Assembly (NCBI GenBank): GCA_002238725.1
Contig: MPMX01000024.1
Location: 1 to 59,960, forward strand
Source: Rhodospirillaceae bacterium bin65
GTDB taxonomy: Bacteria; Pseudomonadota; Alphaproteobacteria; Bin65
DNA: 59,960 bases
Direction of reading: 5' to 3'
This document shows, in pieces, positions 35,560-42,743 of the stretch. A model generated the notes under the pieces. The model was given only the letters and a program-made list of their open reading frames with translations, was not told where the DNA came from and searched no databases. The translations under genes were made by a program, and so were the position numbers. How positions within the stretch are numbered: position 1 is the stretch's first letter; the number at the start of each line of letters is the position of its first letter.

Positions 35560-36021
35560 GTGATCGAGCGGCGCTCCATAGCGGTTGAGATTCGCGCCGA
35601 TGGCCGGAAGCTGACCGGCCCGGCGCTGGTCTATGGCGACGTGAGTCCATCGCACCGGGAGCGGATCGAGCCGGGCGCGGTGCAGATGGCGGCGACCGTG
35701 CCGCTCAATCTCGAACATGACGCAATGCGCGGTCTGGCGTGGCAGCCGGACGGCGGACTCAGCTTCGAGGACTCGGAAACCGAACTCCGCATGATGGCGG
35801 ACCTGCCGCCGCTCCCGGCCTGCGACGCGGCGCTAGAGGCCGTCCGGCAGGGCCGGATGCAGGGCCTTTCTATCGAATTCAAAGCACTTGCCGAACGCCG
35901 CGAATCCGGCTTGCGGGTTATCGAGAAACTGGAACTCCGGGGAATCGCGCTCACGGGCCGGCCGTCCTATTCCGGCAGCCGTGTAGAGGCGCGCGCGGCA
36001 AGGCGGCGGATATGGCTTTGA
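35560..36021 (+). CDS. HK97-family prohead protease
   Basis: The 153-residue protein (GTG start, 6 bases after the capsid stop) matches the U35/HK97 prohead protease family: 'GRKLTGPALVYGDVSPSHRERIEPGAV' at the N-terminus, the catalytic His in 'LNLEHDAMRGLAW', the Ser in 'MQGLSIEFKA' and 'LRGIALTGRPSYSGSRVEAR' at the end. It matures the capsid by cutting the scaffold-like domain. It lies after the capsid gene, the reverse of the usual portal-protease-capsid order. Confidence 0.88.
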   Translation: MIERRSIAVEIRADGRKLTGPALVYGDVSPSHRERIEPGAVQMAATVPLNLEHDAMRGLAWQPDGGLSFEDSETELRMMADLPPLPACDAALEAVRQGRMQGLSIEFKALAERRESGLRVIEKLELRGIALTGRPSYSGSRVEARAARRRIWL

Positions 36022-36281
36022 CCGATGCCGCCCTGGCCGAAGCGATTCGAGCCGACGAAACGAGCGCCGCCCGGCTTCGGCCCGTCGCGATCGCCGTTGT
36101 CGATCGACATGCGCCCGCCGCACCGGAAGCCGTGCGGGACGAGGCCGTTGTACGGCTCGCCGGGTATCTGCTAGACGCGCCGCCCGCCCCAGCTGGCGAC
36201 AGTTACGCCGGGGCGCTGCACAATTCCGGGGCGAAGGCGTTGTTATCGTCTTGGAAGGTCCGCCGGGCCGGGCTGGCCTGA
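36012..36281 (+). CDS. Putative head-tail connector protein (gp6-like)
   Basis: The 89-residue helical protein ('ALTDAALAEAIRADETSAARLRPVAIAVVDRHAPAAPEAVRDEAVVRLAGYLLDAPP...WKVRRAGLA') has the size and pattern of HK97 gp6-like connectors ('R......A.A.V......PE.V..EAV.R.AGYL'). Its start lies inside the protease gene and its stop overlaps the next start (TGATG). It would form a ring beneath the portal to which a tail attaches. Confidence 0.75.
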   Translation: MALTDAALAEAIRADETSAARLRPVAIAVVDRHAPAAPEAVRDEAVVRLAGYLLDAPPAPAGDSYAGALHNSGAKALLSSWKVRRAGLA

Positions 36282-36634
36282 TGCAGCACTACAAACCGCC
36301 GCCGCTCAACCGCCGGATCGTCCTGCGCAACCCGGCCAGCGCCGTAGTGCAGCGGAACCAGTATGGCGGGCAGGCCGGGGAACCGACCTATTCCGAGGAA
36401 TGGACAGTTTGGGCGCACCGCGCGGACCTCGCACCGCAGGACAGTTACGAGGACGGCGCGACGGTCGAGCTTGTGCGGTCCCGCTTCACGATCCGCTATC
36501 GCGGCGACCTCTCCCCGGATGTTGAGATTGTGGACGGCGCCACGGTCTTCGGCAGCGTTGGGCAGCCGCTAGAGCGCGGCGTTCGCGGCGGCGGCGCGAC
36601 CCATCTGCAAATCATCGCTGAGGCGAGGGCCTGA
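36281..36634 (+). CDS. Phage head-tail adaptor/head closure protein
   Basis: The 117-residue protein resembles the phage head-tail joining family (SPP1 gp16-like): 'MQHYKPPPLNRRIVLRNPASAVVQRNQYGGQAGEPTYSEEWTVWAHRADLAPQDSYEDGATVELVRSRFTIRYRGDLSPDVEIVDGATVFGSVGQPLERGVRGGGATHLQIIAEARA' has the expected 'W..W.....' and 'RFTIRYR..' strands. ATG overlaps the previous stop and its own stop overlaps the portal start. It would close the filled head so that a tail, here presumably a helper's, can dock. Confidence 0.8.
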   Translation: MQHYKPPPLNRRIVLRNPASAVVQRNQYGGQAGEPTYSEEWTVWAHRADLAPQDSYEDGATVELVRSRFTIRYRGDLSPDVEIVDGATVFGSVGQPLERGVRGGGATHLQIIAEARA

Positions 36635-37713
36635 TGCGCTGGCCGTGGCAACGCGCGCCGGTCGAGCGTCGGCAATCCGATGGCGCCTATGCTCAGGCCG
36701 TGCTGAACGCCATCGAGGCCGAAGCGGCCGGCACGGCGGCGGACACGTCCAGCACGGCGGCGGTAGAGGCGGCGGCGGGCGCGCTCAGCCGCGCCATGGC
36801 CGCCGCGACCGTCGAGGGCCCTGAATGGGCGGCGGAGACTGTGACCGGCGACTTCCTCGCACAGGTCGGGCGCGACCTGATCCGCTCCGGGGAAAGCCTG
36901 CACGCCGTCCGCATGGGCGGCGATGGCATGGTCCGCCTGATACCCTGCGCAAGCTGGCATTGGGAAGGCTCGCACGATCCGGCGGGCTGGACGGTGCGCG
37001 CCACGGCCTATGGACCCAGCACCTCGACAACATGGAACCTCCCGGCCGGGAGCGTGGTGTTCTGTAGGTGGGGCGGCGATGCCGGATCGCCCTACTTGGG
37101 CCGGAGTCCTTTGCGATACGCCGCTACGACCCTGAAGCTGAGCGGACAGGTCGAGCGCAGCCTGGCCGATGAAGCTGCCGGGCCGCTCGCCCAGCTGCTT
37201 GCCGTGCCGGGCGACGGCGGCCCGGTCGGTTCCGGCGACGACGACGACGACCCGCTCGCCCAGCTGAGGGCCGATATCACGGCGGCGAGGGGCAGGGCCG
37301 CGTTTCTCGAAACGACCGCCGGCGGACACGGCGAGGGCAGGCAAGCCGCGCCGCGCCGCGATTGGGAAGCGTCGCGCCTTGGGCCGGACCCGCCGGACGC
37401 GATGGCGACGATCCGCAAGGACGTATTCGAACACGTCCTGAGCGCCTGCGGGATGCCGCCAAGCCTCTTTGACGATTCGGACGGGACCGCCCAACGAGAA
37501 AGCCTGCGCCGCTGGCACATGGGCACCGTCCGGCCGCTCGCCGGGATCCTCGAAAGCGAACTCCGCCGCAAGGTCGACTCCCGGATCCGCCTGCGCTTCG
37601 ACTCCTACGCGCTCGACATGGTGAGCCGAGCGCAGGTTGTGCAGAAGCTGGTCATGGCCGGAGTCGAGCCTGCCGTCGCCATGGGCGCCGTTGGGCTGAT
37701 GGACGATGATTGA
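36634..37713 (+). CDS. Phage portal protein (short form)
   Basis: The 359-residue protein is an HK97-type portal: 'DFLAQVGRDLIRSGESLHAVRMGGDGMVRLIPCASWHWEG', 'VVFCRWGGDAGSPYLGRSPLRYAATTLKLSGQVERSLADEAAG', 'SACGMPPSLFDDSDGTAQRESLRRWHMGTVRPLAGILESEL' are characteristic. It is shorter than most portals (about 400-450 residues), with an Asp-rich 'GSGDDDDDPLAQLRADITAARG' segment in the crown part. It forms the DNA channel of the head. In this element it is last of the head genes, not next to the terminase. Confidence 0.87.
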   Translation: MRWPWQRAPVERRQSDGAYAQAVLNAIEAEAAGTAADTSSTAAVEAAAGALSRAMAAATVEGPEWAAETVTGDFLAQVGRDLIRSGESLHAVRMGGDGMVRLIPCASWHWEGSHDPAGWTVRATAYGPSTSTTWNLPAGSVVFCRWGGDAGSPYLGRSPLRYAATTLKLSGQVERSLADEAAGPLAQLLAVPGDGGPVGSGDDDDDPLAQLRADITAARGRAAFLETTAGGHGEGRQAAPRRDWEASRLGPDPPDAMATIRKDVFEHVLSACGMPPSLFDDSDGTAQRESLRRWHMGTVRPLAGILESELRRKVDSRIRLRFDSYALDMVSRAQVVQKLVMAGVEPAVAMGAVGLMDDD

Positions 37714-37933
37714 CGACAAGCCCATCGTCGCCGGGACACGGCCGACGCAGCTTAACGCCGTCCATGCGGACCCGGTGCCGCCGCCGGATACCGACCAGCC
37801 GCTTGAGGGCCGCGCCCGGATACCTTGCGCGTGCTGCGGCCGGCCGTTCCAACCGACCGTGAGGCGAAGGCGTCTGTGCGCGCCGTGCTTCAAGAGCGGC
37901 GAGGGCCGGGCCGGGAACATCGTCATTCCATGA
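37706..37933 (+). CDS. Small zinc-ribbon-like protein
   Basis: The 75-residue protein overlaps the portal end by 8 bases and has a C-terminal CxxC...CxxC ribbon ('CACCGRPFQPTVRRRRLCAPCFKSGEG'). The N-terminal 40 residues are Pro-rich. No family or role is recognised; small zinc ribbons are common in phage head modules. Translational overlap on both sides supports a real gene. Confidence 0.62.
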   Translation: MIDDKPIVAGTRPTQLNAVHADPVPPPDTDQPLEGRARIPCACCGRPFQPTVRRRRLCAPCFKSGEGRAGNIVIP

Positions 37934-38280
37934 CGGCCTATCTCGAAAGCGTCGCTGCCGCCTTGAACGTGGCCTATGCCGAGATTCGGTTCGACGATCC
38001 TGGCACCGCGTCGGGGCCTGCGATCTTGGTTCAGGAACTCGGGCCGGAGGGCGAGCCGAGCCTTGACGGCATGATCGGGCAAGGCACCGGCTTCGTGGTC
38101 GAGTGCAGGTCGCCGACACCGGACGGCGCGGCGACGCTGGCGGGCGATCTACTCGACCGCTGCCGGGCCGATGGGAAGCTGGACTCCGTGATCGAGGAAT
38201 ACGACGCGCCCGACTCCCGCTCAGGGCAGGCCGGGCAGTACTATGCCCGCATGGTCGAGGTGCGGTTGCGGCTTACCTGA
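37930..38280 (+). CDS. Putative minor capsid/tail-terminator-like protein
   Basis: The 116-residue protein ('TAYLESVAAALNVAYAEIRFDDPGTASGPAILVQELGPEGEPSLDG...ECRSPTPDGAATLAGDLLDRCRADGKLDSVIEEYDAPDSRSGQAGQYYARMVEVRLRLT') has the layout of phage tail-terminator/minor capsid proteins: an N-terminal helix, a middle strand region and 'VR.RS....A...A..L...'. Its ATG overlaps the previous stop. It is the last gene of the element and may form the docking surface for a helper tail (inference). Confidence 0.65.
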   Translation: MTAYLESVAAALNVAYAEIRFDDPGTASGPAILVQELGPEGEPSLDGMIGQGTGFVVECRSPTPDGAATLAGDLLDRCRADGKLDSVIEEYDAPDSRSGQAGQYYARMVEVRLRLT

Positions 38281-38635
38281 TACAGCTTGTCCTGCCGTTC
38301 TCTCTCGCTGGCAGGGCATGGGCGGGCGGCGGTTTCCTTGCGCTGGGCCGCCGCCCGCTTTCCCGGATAGGGCGCTGGCGGCGCTGTGGTGGCCGTACAC
38401 GGGCGGTAATTTTCAACTCGCAAAGAGATTTGAGGTTTCGGCCCGCCCATCAGCGGCTATCCTCCGCGGCCTGTCTTACAGATTGTCGAGGATAGGTGCG
38501 AGGCGGCTCCGGTTCTGCTACCGTGGCGGCAATCCGGGTTGATCGCCGGAGGCGTACCCCCTTGTCGGGGCCGGGGATGGCCAGACGCGCGCAATCGCCG
38601 CCTTCGCCGGGGAGCGAGGTTCATACCGACCGGAG
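38281..38635. other. Non-coding stretch at the right end of the element
   Basis: No gene is supported here; short open frames in several directions lack codon bias and start sites. The sequence remains GC-rich with several short inverted repeats and could hold packaging (cos/pac) or attachment signals, but no motif is recognised. Confidence 0.5.
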
Positions 38636-38667
38636 CGGGCCGTCCACATGGGCGGCCCGTTCTGTTT
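38636..38667 (+). terminator. Terminator-like hairpin at the end of the element
   Basis: CGGGCCG and CGGCCCG (38636-38642 and 38653-38659) form a 7-bp GC stem with a 10-base loop followed by TTCTGTTT. It would end the long plus-strand transcript of the element before the tRNA gene, which is transcribed in the opposite direction. Confidence 0.65.
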
Positions 38668-38680
38668 GTCACCTCCGATT

Positions 38681-38701
38681 TGGTGACAAATTGGTGACAA
38701 A
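38681..38701 (+). repeat. Right terminal direct repeat (putative integrase arm site)
   Basis: This block of two TGGTGACAAA copies joined by T is identical to 28222-28242 and in the same orientation. It lies about 100 bases inside the right attachment core. Identity over 21 bases at both ends supports the boundaries of the element. Confidence 0.75.
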
Positions 38702-38769
38702 TGCCGAATGCAGTCTCACGCCGAAACCGGCAGATTTGCTCTAAATCTTTGTTTTAATTGGGAAAATCT

Positions 38770-38845
38770 GGAGGGCGATAAGGGACTCGAACCCTTGACA
38801 TGCTGATTAAGAGTCAGCTGCTCTACCAACTGAGCTAATCGCCCG
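38770..38845 (-). tRNA. tRNA-Lys (anticodon CUU), integration site of the element (attR)
   Basis: On the minus strand a full cloverleaf reads: acceptor GGGCGAT/ATCGCCC, D-arm GCTC/GAGC, anticodon arm GCTGA-CTCTTAA-TCAGC with anticodon CTT, T-arm AAGGG-TTCGAGT-CCCTT, and an encoded CCA. The discriminator base appears to be T, unlike the usual A for Lys. The 5' half is chromosomal; the 3' half past the core GCTGATTAAGAG probably came with the element, since the displaced host 3' half with a different T-stem lies at 28045-28089. All stems pair perfectly. Confidence 0.95.
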
Positions 38846-38964
38846 TCCGGCGGGCGCCGCGCGTGCCTCGGTGAGACCCCGCCGGCGCCAGCATTCGGCA
38901 GCGGCAGATATGGGGCAGGGCGGGGAGCGTGTAAAGCCGCCGGCGCCGGCTAAGCCGCCGCAGG

Positions 38965-39095
38965 TTCCGCGTCCCTCGATACGCCGCGGATTCCTTCCGG
39001 GGCTACTCGGGACGAAGGGCTTCGGACTTTGCAGATTGCGCGAAACAACCTCCTTATCCCGAGTAGCGGCGAAGCCGCGTATCGAGAGGCTGGAA
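38965..39095. repeat. Dispersed palindromic repeat, second copy
   Basis: CCCTCGATACGCCGC..., GGGGCTACTCGGGACGAAGGGC and the inverse arm ATCCCGAGTAGCGGCGAAGC with CGTATCGAGAGG resemble the two arms at 2250-2365. It fills the gap between the tRNA and the rodA stop codon. Confidence 0.6.
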
Positions 39096-39106
39096 CCCGA
39101 CGCGCG

Positions 39107-40249
39107 CTAATCCTCGCTCAGCGGCCCCTCGGCCCCGGCGCCGCTTTGCGCGACGCTCATCGCCAGGCCGAAGCCGAACATCAGGGTGAGCATCGACGTG
39201 CCGCCGTAGGAGACCAGCGGCAGCGGTACGCCGACCACCGGCAGCAGGCCGAGCACCATCGCCAGGTTGATGAAGGCGTAGAGGAAGAATGTGAAACCGA
39301 TCCCGGCGGCGACGAGCCGGCCAAACTGGGTCTTGGCGCGCATCGCCGAGGCCAGCAGGTGGAACAGGATCAGGCCGTAGATCGCCAGCAGGCAGAGCGC
39401 GCCGACCAGGCCGAACTCTTCGGCCAGGACGGCGAGGATGAAATCCGTGTGCATTTCCGGCACAAAATTGAGATGGATCTGCGTGCCGTTCAGGAAGCCC
39501 TTGCCGAAGACGCCGCCGGAGCCGAGCGCGATCTTGGCCTGGGTGATGTGGAAGCCCGCGCCGAGCGGGTCCGACGACGGATCGAGGAAAGTCAGCAGCC
39601 GCTTTTTCTGGTACGTCTGGAGGCCATAGGCCCAGATCAGCGGCACGGCGGCTGCCACGGCGCTGCCGACCAGGGCGAATTTCCACCAGCGGACGCCCGA
39701 CAGGAAAAAGATAATGCCGGCCACCGCGACCAGGATCACGGTCGTCCCCAGATCGGGCTGCCTGAGGACGAGCGCGGCCGGGATCGCGAGCATCAGCAAG
39801 GGGGGCACCAAAGTCCGGATCCGGCGCACCCGCTCGAAACGGACGGTGTGGAAATAGCGGGCGAGTACGAGCACGAGGGCGATCTTCATGACCTCGGAGG
39901 GCTGGAGGCGAAACGGGCCGAGATCGATCCAGCGTTCCGCGCCGCCGCCCTGGACACCGCCGAATTCGGCAGCCAGCAGCAGCAGGACCGAGAGGCCCCA
40001 CATCCAGTAGGCCAGCCGGTACCAGAAGCGCGGTGCGATCATGGCGGTCACGATCATGATCACCAACGCCACGCCGAAGCGCCCCATCTGGACCGCCGTC
40101 CAGGGCGATAACTCGCCGCCTGCCGCCGAATATAGCAGCACGAAGCCGACCGCTGCGGCGAGGCAGACCGACAGGGTAAGCCCCCAGTTGACGAGACCGA
40201 GCCGGCGCAGGACCGAAGCCCGGTCCTCGGAGAGGTTCAGGGTCTGCAT
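39107..40249 (-). CDS. rodA: Rod-shape peptidoglycan glycosyltransferase RodA
   Basis: The 380-residue SEDS protein polymerises lipid II in the elongasome with PBP2. It has ten hydrophobic segments and the family regions 'GGAERWIDLGPFRLQPSEVMKIALVLVLARYF', 'LRQPDLGTTVILVAV' and 'GSGGVFGKGFLNGTQIHLNFVPEMHTDFILAVLAEEFGL', ending with 'VGVPLPLVSYGGTSMLTLMFGFGLAMSV'. The ATG at 40249 matches the family start; a longer frame to 40444 runs inside mrdA. It is the last gene of the mreBCD-mrdA-rodA run. Confidence 0.93.
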   Translation of the reverse strand: MQTLNLSEDRASVLRRLGLVNWGLTLSVCLAAAVGFVLLYSAAGGELSPWTAVQMGRFGVALVIMIVTAMIAPRFWYRLAYWMWGLSVLLLLAAEFGGVQGGGAERWIDLGPFRLQPSEVMKIALVLVLARYFHTVRFERVRRIRTLVPPLLMLAIPAALVLRQPDLGTTVILVAVAGIIFFLSGVRWWKFALVGSAVAAAVPLIWAYGLQTYQKKRLLTFLDPSSDPLGAGFHITQAKIALGSGGVFGKGFLNGTQIHLNFVPEMHTDFILAVLAEEFGLVGALCLLAIYGLILFHLLASAMRAKTQFGRLVAAGIGFTFFLYAFINLAMVLGLLPVVGVPLPLVSYGGTSMLTLMFGFGLAMSVAQSGAGAEGPLSED

Positions 40250-40301
40250 CGCCTGACCTGCATTGATGAGCCTGTCCGGGGCCAACTCGTCCGGGCGGTC
40301 G

Positions 40302-42224
40302 TCATTGCGTCCGGCTCCGGTCGCCGCTGCCAGCGAGGCCGAGGTCGAGTGCGGCCCGTTTGGCGCCGGCGCCGTAGCGCTTCTGGGTTTCGAGCAGGAT
40401 TTTCCTGGCGATCGGCGCGGCGACACGGGAGCCCCCGCCGCCATGCTCGACGATCACGCTGCACGCAAAACGCGGATCGTCCAGCGGCGCAAAGGCCACG
40501 AAGAGCGCGTGGTCGCGGCGGTGCCAGGGCAGGTCTTCGTTCTTGATGATGCCGCGGGCGCGTTCGGCCGCCGTGATGCGGCGCACCTGGGACGTGCCGG
40601 TTTTTCCGGCCATTTCCATGCCCTCTTCGACGATCCGGGTCCAGAAGGCGGTGCCGCCGGCTTCGTTGGTCACCGCAGACATCGCGTCGCCGATCTTTCT
40701 CAGATTCGCTTCGCTGAAGCCCAGCGGGCGGAATTTCTCCGACGCCCGCCGATAGGCCGTGCGGTTGCCGGCCGGCCGATCGGTGACCAGGCGCGGCGTG
40801 ACGGCGAATCCGCCATTGGCCAACCGGGACGTCATGACGGCAAGCTGCAGCGGCGTCGCCAGGACATAGCCCTGTCCGATGCCGGCGATCACGGTTTCGC
40901 CCCGAAACCAGGCCTTGTTGCGCTTGGCGCGGAAATAGCTGCGCTTCCACGCCTTGGTCGGCATGATGCCAGGTTTCTCGGCCGGCAGATCGATGCCGGT
41001 CGGGACTCCGATCCCCAGCTTGCGCGCCGTCTCGGCGATGCGGTCGATGCCGAGGCGAAGCGCCAGTTCGTAGAAATAGACGTCGCAGGATTGCTTGATG
41101 GCGTCGCGCAGCGAGACCCGGCCGTGCCCACCCTTCTTCCAGCAATGGAATTTCGCCCGGCCGAGTTCGAAGACGCCGGTGCACAAGGAACTGGTCGAAC
41201 CGTCGATTGCGCCGGATTCGAGGGCGGCCAGGGCCACCAGCATCTTGAAGGTCGATCCGGGCGCATACTGGCCCGAAACCGCTTTGTTGAGCAGCGGACC
41301 GAGCCGGTTCGTCTGCAGGGCTCGCCAGGTCTTGGTGCGCAGGCCATGGGTAAACAGGCTCGGATCGTAACCGGGCGTCGATGCCATGACGAGGACATCG
41401 CCGGTGTGGATGTCCATGACGACGACCGAGCCGGCGCGATACGGCCGGACCAGTTTCAGCGCGGCGCGTTGCAGCGCAATATCGATCGACATGTGAAGAT
41501 CGTCGCCGGGCGTGCCTTCCTCGCGGTCGAGTTCGCGCTGAATGCGGCCCGACGCGTTGATCTCGACACGCTGGGTGCCGCCGCGGCCGCGCAGCCGGCG
41601 ATCGTAGGTTTTCTCGACGCCCTGCTTGCCGATCCGGAATTCGGGTATCTTGAGCAACCGGTCGGGATCGCCCTTCTGCTCCTGCTCGGTCACCGGGCCG
41701 ACATAGCCGACCAGATGGGAGACCAGTTCGCCATAATGATAGACGCGGGTATAGCCGCGCTCCGTCAGCACGCCGGGCAGGTCCGGCGCGTTGACCTCCA
41801 TCCGCGCCACTTCTCTCCATGTCAGGTTGCTGGCGATGGTAACCGGCAGGAAGCGGCGCCGCCGTCGGACTTCGCGGGTAACCCGGTCGCGCTCCTCCGG
41901 GCTCAATTCCATGATGCCGGCCAGACGGTCGAGCGTCCGGTGCACATCGCCGGTCTTCTCCGCCACCATGACGACCCGGTAATCCTCCTCATCGAGGGCG
42001 ATCGGCCGACCATGCCGGTCGAATATCCGGCCGCGCAGCGGGAGCAACAGGCGGGTGTTGATGCGGTTTTCTTCGGCGAGCGTCGCGTAGCGTTCGGAGT
42101 CGCTGACCTGAAGCTGGTACATGCGGGCAATCAGTCCGCCCAGGGCCAGGCTCTTGAACCCCATCAGCAGGACCAGCCGGCGGGTGAATTTCCGGTTCTG
42201 TTCGATGTTTTCCGATATCGGCAT
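40302..42224 (-). CDS. mrdA: Penicillin-binding protein 2 (elongation transpeptidase)
   Basis: The 640-residue class B PBP has one N-terminal membrane helix ('RRLVLLMGFKSLALGGLIARMYQL'), the pedestal dimerisation domain ('RINTRLLLPLRGRIFDRHGRPIA') and a transpeptidase domain with SxxK in 'YAPGSTFKMLVAL', SxN-like 'KQSCDVYFYELAL' and KTG in 'MAGKTGTSQV'. It crosslinks side-wall peptidoglycan with RodA, encoded 52 bases downstream. It lies 3 bases after mreD, in the classic order. Confidence 0.94.
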   Translation of the reverse strand: MPISENIEQNRKFTRRLVLLMGFKSLALGGLIARMYQLQVSDSERYATLAEENRINTRLLLPLRGRIFDRHGRPIALDEEDYRVVMVAEKTGDVHRTLDRLAGIMELSPEERDRVTREVRRRRRFLPVTIASNLTWREVARMEVNAPDLPGVLTERGYTRVYHYGELVSHLVGYVGPVTEQEQKGDPDRLLKIPEFRIGKQGVEKTYDRRLRGRGGTQRVEINASGRIQRELDREEGTPGDDLHMSIDIALQRAALKLVRPYRAGSVVVMDIHTGDVLVMASTPGYDPSLFTHGLRTKTWRALQTNRLGPLLNKAVSGQYAPGSTFKMLVALAALESGAIDGSTSSLCTGVFELGRAKFHCWKKGGHGRVSLRDAIKQSCDVYFYELALRLGIDRIAETARKLGIGVPTGIDLPAEKPGIMPTKAWKRSYFRAKRNKAWFRGETVIAGIGQGYVLATPLQLAVMTSRLANGGFAVTPRLVTDRPAGNRTAYRRASEKFRPLGFSEANLRKIGDAMSAVTNEAGGTAFWTRIVEEGMEMAGKTGTSQVRRITAAERARGIIKNEDLPWHRRDHALFVAFAPLDDPRFACSVIVEHGGGGSRVAAPIARKILLETQKRYGAGAKRAALDLGLAGSGDRSRTQ

Positions 42225-42227
42225 GGC

Positions 42228-42743
42228 TTATACGTTCTGCATGCCGCTGCGCTGCACGAACAGCAGCATCGCGGCGCCGACCGGCAGAAGGCCGAAGGTC
42301 AACAGGTAGCGGAAAACGGCGGCGTCCGGGTTCAGCAACTGCCCGAGCAGGATTGACATGGCCATCCATTCGATCGCCATCCAGACGATCGTCAACAGGC
42401 CGAAGACCAGCCAGAACAGGGTGAACGACCGGCCGAAAACGAAGCTGCGCTGGCTCTGCACGAACCCGGCCGCCGCCAGCAGCAACAGGGCGGTCAGGCC
42501 GAGCGGCAGGCCGCGCAGCAGGTCTTCGAACAGGCCGATCAGGAAAACGCCGGGCAGCGGCAGGAGATCCGGGCGCCAGACCGACCAGCAATAGACGGCG
42601 ATCAGGGTAAAGGCGGGTGCAATCTGGTTGTAGTCGGGCGCGGGCACAGCAATCATCCCGGCCAGCGATGCGACCGCGGCGGTCGCCATCGGAAACGACC
42701 GGCGCACGGCCCGGTCGACGGCGCGTTGGATCGGTTCGCTCAT
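42228..42743 (-). CDS. mreD: Rod shape-determining protein MreD
   Basis: The 171-residue integral membrane protein has five or six hydrophobic segments, including 'YCWSVWRPDLLPLPGVFLIGLFEDLLRGLPLGLTALLLL', where 'P....F..GL..DLL.G.PLG..AL' is the MreD signature. It acts in the elongasome with MreC. Its start overlaps the mreC stop by 4 bases. Confidence 0.9.
   Translation of the reverse strand: MSEPIQRAVDRAVRRSFPMATAAVASLAGMIAVPAPDYNQIAPAFTLIAVYCWSVWRPDLLPLPGVFLIGLFEDLLRGLPLGLTALLLLAAAGFVQSQRSFVFGRSFTLFWLVFGLLTIVWMAIEWMAMSILLGQLLNPDAAVFRYLLTFGLLPVGAAMLLFVQRSGMQNV

Larger units (their letters stand above)
28078..38814 (+). mobile_element. Integrated phage-satellite-like element (candidate capsid-forming PICI), about 10.7 kb
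   Basis: The ends are the shared core GCTGATTAAGAG in the tRNA-Lys copies at 28078 and 38803. Just inside both ends is a direct repeat with two TTGGTGACAAA-type sites. Contents, all on the plus strand: integrase, small ORF, AlpA-like protein, primase zinc-finger protein, helicase, repeat-rich candidate origin, zinc-finger/winged-helix protein, large terminase, HNH nuclease, capsid, prohead protease, connector, adaptor, portal, small zinc protein and a putative terminator/connector protein. No tail, lysis, holin or phage repressor gene is present. All reading frames are open and tightly overlapping, which argues against simple decay. Head-only satellites of this kind (cf-PICIs) are known to use the tails of helper phages. 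Confidence 0.82.

Noticed and set aside
36251..36280. Longer start for the head-tail adaptor at 36251
   Set aside because: The ATG at 36281 overlaps the previous stop (TGATG) and gives the family-like N-terminus.
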